Origin: Tetradesmus obliquus
Lineage: Eukaryota > Chlorophyta > Chlorophyceae > Sphaeropleales > Scenedesmaceae
Direction: 5' to 3'
DNA length: 64,000 bases
Assembly: GCA_030272155.1 (NCBI GenBank)
Contig: CP126194.1
Span: forward strand, 5,323,501-5,387,500
This document shows, piece after piece, positions 1-11,090 of this stretch (positions are counted from its first letter, which is position 1; the number at the start of each line of letters is the position of its first letter). Below the pieces are notes generated by a model that was not told where the DNA came from, did not search any database, and saw only the letters and a list, made by a program, of their open reading frames with translations. Both the position numbers and the translations under genes were made by a program.

Positions 1-880
1 GGCGCTGCAGATGCAGCTGCTGCTGCCGCTGCTGCGGCTGCTGCCAGTGCAGCAGCGAGCCCTGCTGCATCTGTGATGCCCTCATCTTCTGCTGCTGCCT
101 GCAGCTTCAGTGCTGCCTTGACCTGTGCGGGTGAGGCATGGCCTGCGGCTGCCTCGACTGCCCGCTGCAGCTCCAGCGCTGCTGCAACCTCCTCGGGTGT
201 AGATGACGCGGCTGCTGCTGCCAGCTTCAGCTGCCCCTGCAGCTGCCCCGGCTGGTAGATGCCTGCCTGCGCAGCAATGTCGCCCAGCTGCAGCGCATCA
301 CGCAGCCGCTGCGGCTCCACCAGCCCACCCAGCTGCTGCTTGGCTGCCGCTGCCAGCGCTAGCCGCTGCTGCAGCTGCTGCCTGTCGTAACTGCCAACCT
401 CCTGCTTCACCAGGGCAGCAGCAGCAAGCGCCTCACGCAGCCGCTGCTCACCGCTGGCATCCTCCCCAAACTCCTGCCGCACCAGCGATGCTGCTGCCAG
501 CGCCTGCTGCACCTCAATGCCGTTGCAGTGCCCCAGCTCCGCCTGGCATGCTGCCGCTGCTGCCAGCGCCTCCCGCAGCTTCTGCTCGCTAGCATCTGCC
601 CCCAGCTCCTGCTTGCACACCGCTGCAACCGCCAGCGCCTCCTGCAGCTGCTTTGGAGCCGCATTCGCTCCCAGCTGCTGCTGCGCGACAGCAGCAAGGC
701 TCACAGCGCTTGCCAGCTGATCATTGCTGAGTGCAGATGCACCACCTGCGCCGCCTGTTGCGTTGCGCACAGCACCCAGCAACTTCAGCGCCTCAGCCAC
801 CTCAGCAGGGTCTCTGCTGTCCAGCTCGCTACGCATGGCTGCATAACACGCCAGCGCTGCCTTCACCTCTGAGAGCTGCG
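1..880 (-). repeat. Protein-level array of ~23-residue repeats in the myosin tail
   Basis: The last visible myosin exon encodes about 12 degenerate units of 19-26 residues. The clearest read [20 protein letters not shown] and [16 protein letters not shown]. The pattern is a leading L or V, then AL two or three residues on, an alanine-rich helix, then QELG or similar and a variable loop. The units become almost pure alanine near the left edge. The frame stays open from 1055 to 1, so this is coding and not a microsatellite shadow. It looks like stacked helices (alpha-solenoid) or a segmented long helix; I do not recognise it as a named repeat. Confidence 0.75.
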
Positions 881-3800
881 TGATGCCGTACTGATCCTTG
901 AGTGCAAGGAAGCCCTCCTCTGCCTCCCTGCGAGCTGCCTCTGCTGCTGCCTCAGCTGCCTCGCGCTTGCGGCGCGCCGCCAGCCGCGCAGCCACGCGCT
1001 TGTTGAGCTGGCGGCTGCGCTCCGCTGCCTGGAAGACGGTGACAGCGCGGTGCACCTGCAGGACGTGCGGCAGCAGATACAGCAGCACATAGCACAGCAA
1101 AGTCAGGTGTGCGGGCTGGTGGTAACAGTGCTCCTGCAGACAAATGCATCAGCTGCCACAGCAGGCACCAGCACAGGAGGCGCGGTCCTCATCAGTTGAG
1201 CACTGCTCTGCTAACGCATAGTATGCAACACAGCATGGCTTGCTGCTGCCTTTCAGCTTTGCTGCAAGCTGCTGCTGTAGGTGACCCGCCGCGCACCTTC
1301 TTGTATTCTGCGCGCTGCACGCCGCCCCTGTAGTGCCGCTGGATGCACACGGCCGCCTTGTGCTCCCGCAGGTCCTTCGCAAACTGCAGCCGCGCCACGC
1401 GGCCGCGCCACGCGCTCTGCAGCAGCAGCGCCGCCGCCCTGTGCTGCTGGAAGCGCTTGCGCGCGAAGAACATGCGCGTGTAGGCCTGCAGCTTGAGCAC
1501 TGAGGACTGCATCTTGGCCCAGGTGTCCTCCACATAGCCCAGCACGCCTGCAGGACACATGGTAAGAGCAAGCACAGTGCAGCAGAGTGCAGCAGAGTGC
1601 AGCAGTTGTTGGTCAAGTTGCACAGGCAGCAGCTGCTGCTCCTGCTCTGCTGCTACACGCAGGTACAGGTTTTGCTTGCAAGTCACTGCATCGACAAAGA
1701 GCACGCAGCCAGGTGCTCTAAAGCATGCTGGTGCCAGAAGTCCAAACTCTCTCTACATCAGGCAGGACAATGCACTCAGTCAAGCCACAGTGCTATCCCA
1801 CATGCATGTGCAAGACTGCATATGCAAGACTGCATGTGCAAGACTGCTAGCTTAAAGCTCACCTGGCTTGAAGAAGACCTTGGTGCGGCCCATCTCATAC
1901 TGCCCAGGTGGCACCTTGAACACCGCCAGCAGCTGCACCACGGCCGCACGCGTCTCGCCGTCATTGTGCAGCACCATACCCTGCTGCTCGCGCGGCAGCA
2001 GGATCTTGTAGCGCGTGACGAAGTCCGCGTGGCGGTAGCGCGTGGGGAAGCCTGCACGCGACACGCGAGCCACCTCCAGCACACCACAGCAGCGCAGCTG
2101 CTGCAGCACAAGCTCGCTTGTAAAGGAGCCCGGCGAGAGCTTGGCATTGGGCTTGATGCAGCGCACGAAATGCAGGCCGGTGGCGTCCAGCATGCTGACG
2201 AGCTCACGCAGCTGCTGCGTGAAGCGGCTGCTGACTGTCTGGCCGCCGCGCTTGCCCTCCATCTCGTCTGCTGTGGTTGCGGCGATGCTGGTGATGAGCG
2301 GGCTGCAGCTGCTCTCCATCAGCTCCACCAGGTCTGTTTGCAGCAGCAGGTAGAGCACAGGCAAGGCGAGCACATGTTTTTAGCATTGTGCTACAGGTTT
2401 GACGGCGTATTTTGGCGCAACGGCATGATGACGGTGGGCTGCTGTGTGTGCTGCACTGCCATTGTAGTTCATGCCCCACCTCTCGCAGACGCCAAGCAGG
2501 CTGGTGTGTTGGGCCCCCACCTGTGTTGAGCATGTCCTTGTTTTTGTCGAGGAAGCCGGACGCATTGTAGCTCACAGGCCCCGCGTAGTGCTTCACAAAG
2601 AACTCGCCCTGGCGGCGCGGGTCGGTGCCAAAGTGGTCGTTGCTTGATAGCGCGTCACCCAGCGCATGCATGAAGGTCTCGTCGCTGCCCTTAGGGAAGC
2701 GGCACTGGCTGTCCAGCACTGCTAAAACGCCGAGGCCCTTAGGGGGCATGGCCTCAATGACATCCACGCAGGCCTGGTTGTCCACCCACTCCACCTGGCA
2801 TGTGCAGGAAGCAGCAGCACAGAGACAGCAGCAGCGGCAGAGGATGAGCAAGAGCAGGGCAAGCTGAGCATGCTGCAGGTGCATCACGTGAAGGCACAAT
2901 CATGCCGCAGGTGCATCACGTGAAGGCACAATCATGCCGCAGGTGCATCACGTGAAGGCACAATCATGCCGCAGGTGCATCACGTGAAGGCACAATCATG
3001 CCGCAGGTGCATCACGTGAAGGCACAATCATGCCGCAGGTGCATCACGTGAAGGCACAATCATGCCGCAGGTGCATCACGTGAAGGCACAATCATGCCGC
3101 AGGGAGCGCTGCAGACCCCAGGCTGACAAGCGGGGCACAAAGGGCGGACACTGCCAGTGCTTATACCACAGTACCCGCTGCTTCCATAAGAGACTGCTGC
3201 AAACTGCAGAAGTTGCTGGTAACCCTACATGGTCCTGCTGCTGCTGCTGCTGCCGCTGCTGCTGCAGCGGTTGTGACCGCACCTTGGTCCAGTCGATGCC
3301 CTCAGCCTCGTACTCCTCCTGCTCCAGCGTGAACAGGTGGCGCGTGAACTGCTGCTGCAGCCGCTCGTTGGCGTAGTTGATGCACAGCTGCTCAAAGCTG
3401 CAGGAGGCAGGCAGCAGCAGGTGCAGGAGCAGGAGCAGTGCGGAGCGGGCGTTCAGTTCGGGGGCGCGGCGCCGGCAGATTCTGGCAGCAGACGGCGTGT
3501 GCCACACAGCATGTGCCACTGGACTCGCAAAACACACGCAGCGCCTGGCAGGGAACAGATGCTTTTTGCAACCACTATCCCATTCCCCGCAGCTGCGCGC
3601 ACCTGTTGGTCGTGAACTGCTCAAAGCCGTAGATATCCAGGATGGCAATGAAGCGCCCGCTGGCTTTCTTGCCCATGTCCAGCTTAGCGTTGATGGCGGC
3701 CACGATCCAGCCAAAAACACCGGCATAAAGGGCCTTAGCCAGTGCGTCGCGCGCGTCACCGGCCTCCTGGGCTGTCAGCGGCTTCACAATGAGCTCGTCA

Positions 3801-6728
3801 CGCGTCTTGATCTGTTGGTTGAGGTGTGCAAACATGTTGTTGACAGACAGCACGCCAGCACGCAGGAAGGTCAGCGTATGGCAGGCCGGAGACAATCAAG
3901 AACATCTGTGCACAACAGGCAGCCAGGACAGCTGGACGTTTCAACAACTGGCAAGTAACGCAGCATACAGCGCTGGATAAGTTGATGGGTGACCAGCAGC
4001 TGCCGCCTGCGAGCGCAGCGCTTCACCTTCTTGTGTGTGAGCGCATACGCCAGGTCCTTCTCCCTGAGCCCCAGCATGCTGGCAGCATTCGCCAGCGCAG
4101 CATCAATCTTGATGCGGCTGCTGTCGTCTGCGTGCACCGGCTCCACCTTGAGGTTGCCCAGCCACAGGATGCCGCTCAGGCTGGCCAGCAGCGCGGTGAT
4201 GTCAGCGGGGCTGAGGCCGATGTCAGCCAGGGCCTCCAGCACCTCGGCAAAGTTGGCTGCATCATCCACGCCGTCAATGTCCTGCAAGGCAGATGTTGGG
4301 ACGGTCATCAAGCAGAGCACAGACTTCAGCATCGCTGCTGCAACGGGGCATCAGTACGGATGGTGAACTTGCACGAGCACCACAGCAGCAGCATTACCAT
4401 GGCTGGTGCCAAGCACATGGCACGAGCAGTAGTTGGGGTGGCAGGCGCCTGCTAGCACCACCACCACTGCTGCTGCTGCTGCTGCTAATCGCTCACTGTG
4501 CAGCCGCTCTTGGCCAGGTAGGCAAAATCGGAGGGCTTGTTGGGCAGCCTCAGCGCCTCACGCTGGGTCTTGTCCTTGGTGCCGCGCACCAGCTGGTAGA
4601 AGATGTGGTAGCTGCGCTCGCCCTTGAGCTGGTGCACCTGCAGGTACCCGGCAGTACAGCAAGCACAGGCGGTGGTGTGTAAAGCACAGATGTGCGTGCT
4701 TACATGAGGGGCAGGTTACCTAGCGCAAGGTGGCCAAGGTTTTCTGCCCTAAGCCCACAGTGCATTGCAGGCACACAACACACAACACGGCTACAGCTGT
4801 TAATGCTGTAAGTTTCGTGTGTCTGTTCTGGTGCTGCCAACTCGGCAGCAATGAAAAACAACTTCCCACAGACACTCAACACCCAGCATCAGCATGTATG
4901 CACCCCCTCCAGGCACTCACCACCCTGCTCTTCTCCAGCAGGTACGTCCTGATGCGCGCCCCACAGATGTGGTTGGTCTTGTTGAAGTGGATCTCGATCA
5001 GCTTGCCGAAGCGGCTACTGTTGTGGTTGCGCAGCGTCTTGGCGTTACCAAAAGCCTCCAGGATGGGGTTGGTCTGCAGGGTGGGCAGTGGGAATTTAAA
5101 AGGAGGCCAGAGCTCTATCAGGCGAACTCAGGCACAGGATTCAGGTGTGATCAGATGCAGCACAGCATAGGACTACGTACTGCAGTTCTTCCAAGCCGAG
5201 TGCCGCATCCTGTGACACTGCAGCAGCTGCAGCACCCTCCAGCTGCTGAACTTCTGGCAGATGCCGTTAAGTCAATCCCGCACCATCATCAACTGGCTAG
5301 GCATACACCATGTCTCTCTGCTGCTGTTGGATTGGCCTGAGCTTACAGCAGCCCTGCTGCTCGGTTCCACGTAAGCGCTGGCTGCAGGCTGGCAAACCCC
5401 TCTTCAAACCATAGCAACCGCTGCTGCAAACTCCATCCGCCTTACCTCCAGCACCTGCCCCTCCACGCCACAAGTGCTGGCCACAACCCCTACCCTCGGT
5501 CCTTGCTGCAAATAATGGAGACAGCCCCTGCCCTCCATCCCCCTTTGCCACTGCCTGCCTGCCATTCAGCTCACCTCCAGCACCTGCCCCTCCACGCCGG
5601 TGCCCCCCGCCAGCGCCGCAAAGAACTGCATGGCCTTCTTGGTGGTCTCCGTCTTACCGGCGCCGCTCTCCCCGTTGATGACCAGCGACTGGCTGGTGCC
5701 CTGGCGCACCATGTCCCTGAAGGCCGCGCCAGCCACCAGGTAGATGTGCGGGTCCAGCTGGTTCACTGCCTCAAACGCGCCCGCTGCAGCAGCAGGCGCA
5801 TGTTCAGGTGCAGAGGGACCAGGGCATGTGTGCATGTCAGGGGTGGTTAGGGGTGTATTGATAGTGGCTGCTCTGCAGAAGGCAGCACTTGCTGCTACTG
5901 CTGGTGCTCCTGCTGGCTAAGCTAGGATCCAGACGAAAACACACAAGTGCTGCCAGCTGCGGGAGTGCAGGTGTACACCCGCCGGTGGCAGCTGCTGCAG
6001 GTGAAAAAGTCAGCACCAAGCTCGATGTACTGCAACATGCCGCCATTACCAGCAGTACGAGATCAGCTGCGCATGGATACTGTGTGCTTGTCAGCATGAC
6101 ATGTGCAACACACTTCCCCTCACGAGCCACAACTGCAACAACAGTCATTGCCTAATCTCTTTGCGGCTGCCCCATGGTACCCTAGCACATGCTGGTACCC
6201 CGCCTGAGGTCTGCACAACTGCATCTGCGCCTGCTGCTGCTGCTGTCCCCTGTCTGCTTGAAATGCCACTCCTGCTCCTGCTCCTGCCTGCAACACAAAA
6301 TGGATGTTTGCTGCACACACCATAAACCCCACCTCCCACCACCAGCAGCAGCTCACCCTTGTATTGGTCGGCCACCTGTGAGGTATACAGCGGCAGGTTC
6401 CTGCAGGGGTTGACCGCTATCAGCACCGGCCCCGCATTGGTGTAGATGCAGTCGCCGCCGTAGCGCTGGAACAGGTTGTCCAGGATGCTGGGCTCGTTCA
6501 AATATGACAGCTGCGTGAGGTCAGCAATGGCCTGCTGCAGCTCGGGGTTTGCAGGAACAAGTTTGCTGGGCTCCACGCCTTGCAGGAGCTTGCCAGGGTG
6601 GCCGCTCAGCAGCGCCACTGTGGGCTTGCCGTTGCTGTTCTCCTTGATCTCTGCAAGCAGCCATGTCTCTGCGTCCTGCTTGTACCAGACGCGCGAGCCC
6701 TTGCTCAGGCTGCCGACTGTCTCGTCCA

Positions 6729-6729
<1 letters not shown>
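1..6729 (-). CDS. Class VIII-like myosin heavy chain, 3' end beyond the window
   Basis: Actin-based motor. Exons, in transcript order: 6729-6357, 5783-5575, 5073-4921, 4637-4497, 4281-4027, 3811-3603, 3397-3283, 2794-2521, 2333-1863, 1547-1297, 1055-<1. All phases join, giving 817 codons before the last exon. The ATG at 6729 opens an SH3-like N-terminus. [12 protein letters not shown] and [10 protein letters not shown] follow and resemble plant class VIII rather than class XI. The P-loop [10 protein letters not shown], switch [10 protein letters not shown], switch II DIYGFE and the SH1-helix stretch [18 protein letters not shown] are intact, so an active ATPase is expected. Exon 10 (1547-1297) carries three IQ motifs for calmodulin-type light chains. 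Exon 11 has a charged R/E/A helix, then an array of ~23-residue repeats instead of an ordinary coiled-coil tail. Family assignment is firm; class VIII is inferred from motor motifs alone. The tail end lies outside the window. Confidence 0.93.
2876..3103. repeat. 32-bp minisatellite, seven copies, in a myosin intron
   Basis: Seven near-perfect head-to-tail copies of a 32-bp unit start at 2876, 2908, 2940, 2972, 3004, 3036 and 3068, with a few bases of an eighth. The array sits in the intron between exons ending at 3283 and starting at 2794. Every unit contains the palindrome CACGTG within ATCACGTGA, so the array holds seven G-box/E-box cores. Confidence 0.95.
5446..5505 (-). other. Candidate in-frame cassette exon in the myosin loop 1 region
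   Basis: Between exon 2 (ends 5575) and exon 3 (starts 5073), an acceptor TTATTTGCAG precedes position 5505 and a donor GTAAGG follows 5446. The enclosed 60 nt have no stop in the phase-0 frame that links exons 2 and 3, and would add 20 residues ending GVEGQVLE. That ending is the same as the end of exon 2, because the last 26 bases repeat the exon 2 edge including its GT. Use is predicted, not shown. Confidence 0.5.
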
Positions 6730-6760
<31 letters not shown>

Positions 6761-7702
6761 GATAGTAGCAAGTGCCAGGGGTGAGGAAGAGCAGCACAGC
6801 ACCAACCAATCAGCGCAACAGCAACACTAGCAAGCATGCATAATCCACAGGAACGAGCGTTTATGCAAATTGCAAAGGTTGTCTAGAGTTCCCTGCATAA
6901 CAGAGAGGGATGTCTGAAGTACAGGACTCTGGACCTTGCACAGCAGCAGCTACAACTGCTCAATGCCAGAAACAGCAGCTGCCCATCAGCTGCTAAGTTT
7001 GCAGGCTCGGCGATCGTAACAAGGCCATTTGTGCTGATGCGCAAGCGCTGCTACTGATAGGAACCAACAGAGCCAGTCAGTTGCAGGACGAAAACTCCCT
7101 GTGCTGCTGTTGCCGCTGTGCTCGCCCAGCCGATGTCTATGCAACAATTCTCGTCAGAACTGAAGCTTTGATGCCTGCACTGCAAGCTTACCGGTTTGCA
7201 ATGAGCTCCTACCGCTCCTTGCCTCCGGTGCTCCTTTCCTAGTGTGCACTGCTCAGCTCCATCACATGAGACTATGAATAGCTGAAATATATATGATGAT
7301 ATTGCGGCGTTGCAGCAGTAATCGCGGACAGAGGAAGTGCGATACACCTAAAAAGAGGGGCACCCCTTGCTGCTTCCGCTGTTTCCCCTACGCACTCAAA
7401 CAAACGCGCTTGAGAGTGCTACGTCAGTCTCTTGCCGGTGACGAGGAGCATGCGATTGAAGTGACAGTCACTCACCAGACCCAAGTGACCAGAACCTAAC
7501 CAGCCAGCTGATACTCACACCAACTCATCAGGGCCCCCCTCACCTGCCTAATTGTGGTCTTGTGTGAGTCGTTCAAGAAAACTGCTTGCTAAAACATTAT
7601 ATTACGTGCGCTCATTACCACTTCACTAGCAGCAGGAGCAGCAGTAGCAGCAGCAGCAGCACTGGCAGCAGCAGCAGCAGTAGCACCAGCAGCAGCAACG
7701 TC
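6730..7702. promoter_or_regulatory. Divergent intergenic region between myosin and heme lyase
   Basis: This 973-bp spacer separates two genes transcribed away from each other and should hold both promoters and 5' leaders. A run of eight CTG triplets touches the myosin ATG (6730-6753), and AGC-rich stretches precede the heme lyase ATG (7629-7700). AATATATATGATGATATT near 7286-7303 is the most AT-rich part. I see no convincing coding ORF. Confidence 0.5.
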
Positions 7703-8011
7703 ATGGGGGCAGAAGACGCTCACAGGGCTTTCGTGCGCGCAGCATCTTCAACTGGTGCACAGTGTGCATCAAACACAACAAGTGCAGATGCTGCAGGTGG
7801 GTGACCCGTGATCTGCTGGCTGCCGCACGGCAACCCTGCAGCCTGCAACCCTGCAACCTGCACACCTCCAGGCACCACGTCGTGTTTGTACTCATGCTCA
7901 CCTTGAAGCCTCATACAATACTACACTGTATGATGCATGAAACATGTGAACTGGTTGACCTGTTGCTGCTGGATCTGCCCGACCTCCGTAGGTTGCCCTG
8001 TGGCAGCTCCC

Positions 8012-8042
<31 letters not shown>

Positions 8043-8782
8043 CGCAGCGCAGTGCAGCATGCAGCTCTCCTTCTGCAGCAGCATCAGCAGAGCACGCAGC
8101 ACGCATCAACATGGACGTGGTCAGCAACGCAGCAGCCAACAGCAGCAACCTCAGCACGCAGCGGCAGGCCTCCAGCATACCCATCGCAGCCAGCCAGCTG
8201 CCGCAGCACCAGCAGGAGGCGGCAGCTGACGTGTGGATGTACCCCTCAGAGCAGCAGTTCTTCAATGCCATGAAGCGCAAGGTGGGCCGGGGCAGGCAGC
8301 TGCCAGCAATCAGCATCAGCAGCTGTCAGCTGACGCCAACGTTGTTTGTTAGTGGCAGACCAAGCGAGCTGTGCACATGCAAGCTTGCGGTCCTCTAGCA
8401 ATGCAGCAGCCTGTGACCAGCTGTACTCGCAATCAGCAGCTGCAGCGACAGCAGATGTTGTCTGCTAGCTGCTGCTGCGAACTGCCGCGCTTGCACCCGT
8501 TCCAGCCACGCACAGCTTGCCAGCAAGCAGCACATGTTGACCCTGCAGTGGTGCACAGTCACTTCGCGCATGTGACTGCACCACACAGCAGCGCAACCTT
8601 GTTTTCAGTCCCCCTCCTGCGATGCGCACCTCATCATCGTGGCTCAGCTCCCTCCACATGTCAGCTGGCCTGCTCTAGCGCTGCTGCTACTGCCCATAGG
8701 CCAAGCATGCAGCCTCTTGCTGCTGCAGCCACCACATGATCCACAAATGCTGGTGCAGCAGAACCCCCTGCAGCTCACACTA

Positions 8783-8813
<31 letters not shown>

Positions 8814-8817
8814 ACTG

Positions 8818-8852
<35 letters not shown>

Positions 8853-9912
8853 ACTGCTACTACTGCTGCTGCTGCTGCTGCTGCCGCTGCCGCAGGGCTG
8901 GGACCCTCACGAGCCTGACATGCAGCGCGTGGTGGCCATCCACAACACGGTCAACGAGCGCGCCTGGCAGCACGTGCTGGCCTGGGAGGCGCTGCACGCC
9001 TGCGATTGTAACCAGTCGCCGCGGCTGAAGCGCTTCCAGGGCAAACCGAATGAGTTCAGCCCCAAGGCGCGCCTGCTCAACATGCTGGTGCGTGGGCTAG
9101 GGGTGTGGTGGTGGTGGTGCTGTGGTGGTGTAGTGGCTGGGCAGCACTGGAAGGCATGTGAGGCAATGTGTGCAGACAAGGCTCAGCATGCTGGTGCGTG
9201 GGCTAGGGGTGTGGTGGTGGTGTGCTGGTGTAGAGGCTGGGCAGCACTGGAAGGCATGTGAGGCAATGTGTGCAGACAAGGCTCAGCATGCTGGTGCGCG
9301 GGCTGGGGTGTGGTGGTGGTGTGCTGGTGTAGTGGCTGGGCAGCACTGGAAGGCATGTGAGGCAATGTGTGCAGACAAGGCTCAGCATGCTGGTGCGTGG
9401 GCTGGGGTGTGGTGGTGGTGTGCTGGTGTAGTGGCTGGGCAGCACTGGAAGGCATGTTAGGCAATGTGTGCAGACAAGGCTCAACATGCTGGTGCAGCTG
9501 GAGGCGCTGATGGTGAAGGGGAGAGCATGCAGTACCCTGGTCCTGCCATACTATGCTGGTGCGAGACACCACTAGGTCGGCTCCTGCAGCTGTTTGCTAC
9601 CTCACACAGCTGCAGCTGTAACACTGGTGCCAGACAACTTAAAAACATCACCAGCACTGCCACTGCTGCTACCACTGCTGCTGCTGCTCTCAGGGCTTCA
9701 AGCTGCCGTTTGACCGCCACGACTGGGTCGTTGACCGCTGCGGGCGCGAGGTGCGCTACGTGATCGACTTCTACAGCGGCGCGCCGCAGCCGGGTGTGCC
9801 TGCCTCCATGCACCTGGATGTGCGGCCTGCACTGGACAGTGTGGGGGCGCTGTGGGATAGGCTGCGCATGCAGGCGGGCTGGGTGGCCAGCGGCAGGTGG
9901 AGGGACGAGTGA
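7703..9912 (+). CDS. HCCS: Holocytochrome c synthase (cytochrome c-type heme lyase)
   Basis: Attaches heme covalently to the CXXCH of apocytochrome c in the mitochondrial intermembrane space. Exons 7703-7796, 7992-8281, 8896-9087 and 9694-9912 join in phase to 264 residues, close to the 268 of human HCCS. The N-terminus has a CPVAAP motif (the CP motif typical of the family) followed by a serine run from AGC triplets. Then come [10 protein letters not shown] and [29 protein letters not shown] with the conserved heme-binding histidine of [15 protein letters not shown], and [14 protein letters not shown] with VRYVIDFY near the C-terminus. The gene is divergent from the myosin. TGTAA at 10162 may be its polyadenylation signal. 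Odd features are the CTG run abutting the exon 3 acceptor and the repeated donor region in intron 3. Confidence 0.95.
8784..8890. repeat. CTG/CTA triplet repeat leading into a splice acceptor
   Basis: About 107 bp of CTG triplets with a few CTA interruptions end a few bases before the CCGCAG acceptor of heme lyase exon 3 (8896). The run takes the place of a normal polypyrimidine tract. Confidence 0.9.
9078..9500. repeat. ~100-bp tandem repeat carrying copies of an exon edge and donor
   Basis: Starting at the last bases of heme lyase exon 3, a unit of 106, 100, 99 and 99 bp is repeated in tandem. The exon end plus donor (CATGCTG then GTGCG) begins each unit, with the GT at 9088, 9194, 9294 and 9393. 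A fifth partial copy at 9492 reads GTGCAG. The units are GGTGT-rich. Using a later donor would shift the reading frame, so only the first should give functional protein. Confidence 0.9.
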
Positions 9913-10882
9913 GGCAGCGAGCCGACTACAGCGCGACTTGTAGTGAGAGTTTGGAGGGTTTTTAGTTGCAGCAATGCAGTGAGGGTGGCCAGTGTGCTGA
10001 TCGTAGTTTGGGGAGTGTGCGGCGGTGCCGTACTGTTTAGGGCGGTGCTTGTGGCAGAGACTGCTCGGTACACGGTCGGTGGGTGCCGCTGGTGGCAGCG
10101 TGAATAGTTGATACCAAGGAGGTTTGCCGCCTTGTGTGGCTCAGCCGTTTTGCTTTGTGCTTGTAAGAGTGACTCATGGCTTTTGACCGGTAACGCTGTA
10201 CGGCAACTTGTACTGTGCGCACTAGAAAGCAGAACCTGACCTGTTTGCATTCAGCCCCTTCAGTTGAGACATACCTGAGTAAACTCATCACAGGGTTTAA
10301 ACATCTACAATGCACTATACAGCTGAGCTTCAGATACAGTACAACGCAGCCACAGTGTCGCAACCTCAGACAGATCAAGAACTTCACGAAGCCGTCGTCA
10401 GTTTGATGCCACACTTCTGCACTTGCAGATGAAACTAAGCGCTAGAATCGCTGCGCCTGCCACAGAGAGTGAACCAAATGGCTTGCTTTTACCCTGCCAG
10501 GCTGACAACAGCTGCAGTACTCAATTGCAATCACATGTCCAGCCAGCAATCTCAAACGTTTGTTCACATTCAAGAGGCAATCGCTGGCCAGTGCAGCCCG
10601 CACACAGGCCGCCACCTGTACATGCACTGCAACGATCAAGCATGCCTGTTGCCTGCGCGTAGCCCAGTAAGCTCAATGTACAACATCAAACCGTTGAAGC
10701 AGATCTTCGCATCCCCAAGCGACAGATCACGTGATGGCCGTGCTGTCCCACCTGTACCATGAGGCAGGCAGCCTGGCTTAAGCCCACAAATGTCACCGCC
10801 ACGATCATCGTATGATGCCACAACTGAGCCCATAGTCATTATGTATCAAGCCCCTGTAATCGCTGCTGCTGACACTCCAGTC

Positions 10883-10946
<64 letters not shown>

Positions 10947-11090
10947 ACAGTGTGTGGTGTCCTGCCAAGATGTAAAAAAATATCCCTTCTGAGCTGCTGC
11001 TGCCCCAGCTGCTGGTGTGCAGCAGGTCCAAAAAAATATCCCTTCTGAGCTGCTGCTGCCCCAGCTGCTGGTGTGCAGCAGGTCCACGGT
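9913..11090. other. Convergent intergenic region with two simple repeats
   Basis: Lies between the 3' ends of the heme lyase and the coiled-coil gene. It holds TGTAA at 10162-10166, a pure CTG run of 21 units at 10884-10946, and a perfect 56-bp tandem duplication (10974-11029 and 11030-11085), each copy starting with seven A and continuing TATCCCTTCTGAG. No ORF here shows family motifs. Confidence 0.6.
10974..11085. repeat. Perfect 56-bp tandem duplication
   Basis: Two identical 56-bp copies lie directly downstream of the GTGAGA donor-like site at the end of the coiled-coil reading frame on the minus strand. The perfect identity suggests a recent event. Confidence 0.95.

Noticed and set aside
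203-592. Ala/Pro-rich plus-strand ORF over the left end
   Set aside because: Antisense shadow of the myosin tail exon, which is open and patterned on the other strand.
1597-2529. 310-residue plus-strand ORF antisense to the myosin
   Set aside because: Mirror of the motor exon at 1863-2333; no independent protein character.
9081-9500. Tandem ~100-bp repeats considered as a CRISPR-like array
   Set aside because: Repeats are contiguous without spacers, in a eukaryotic intron, and begin in an exon.
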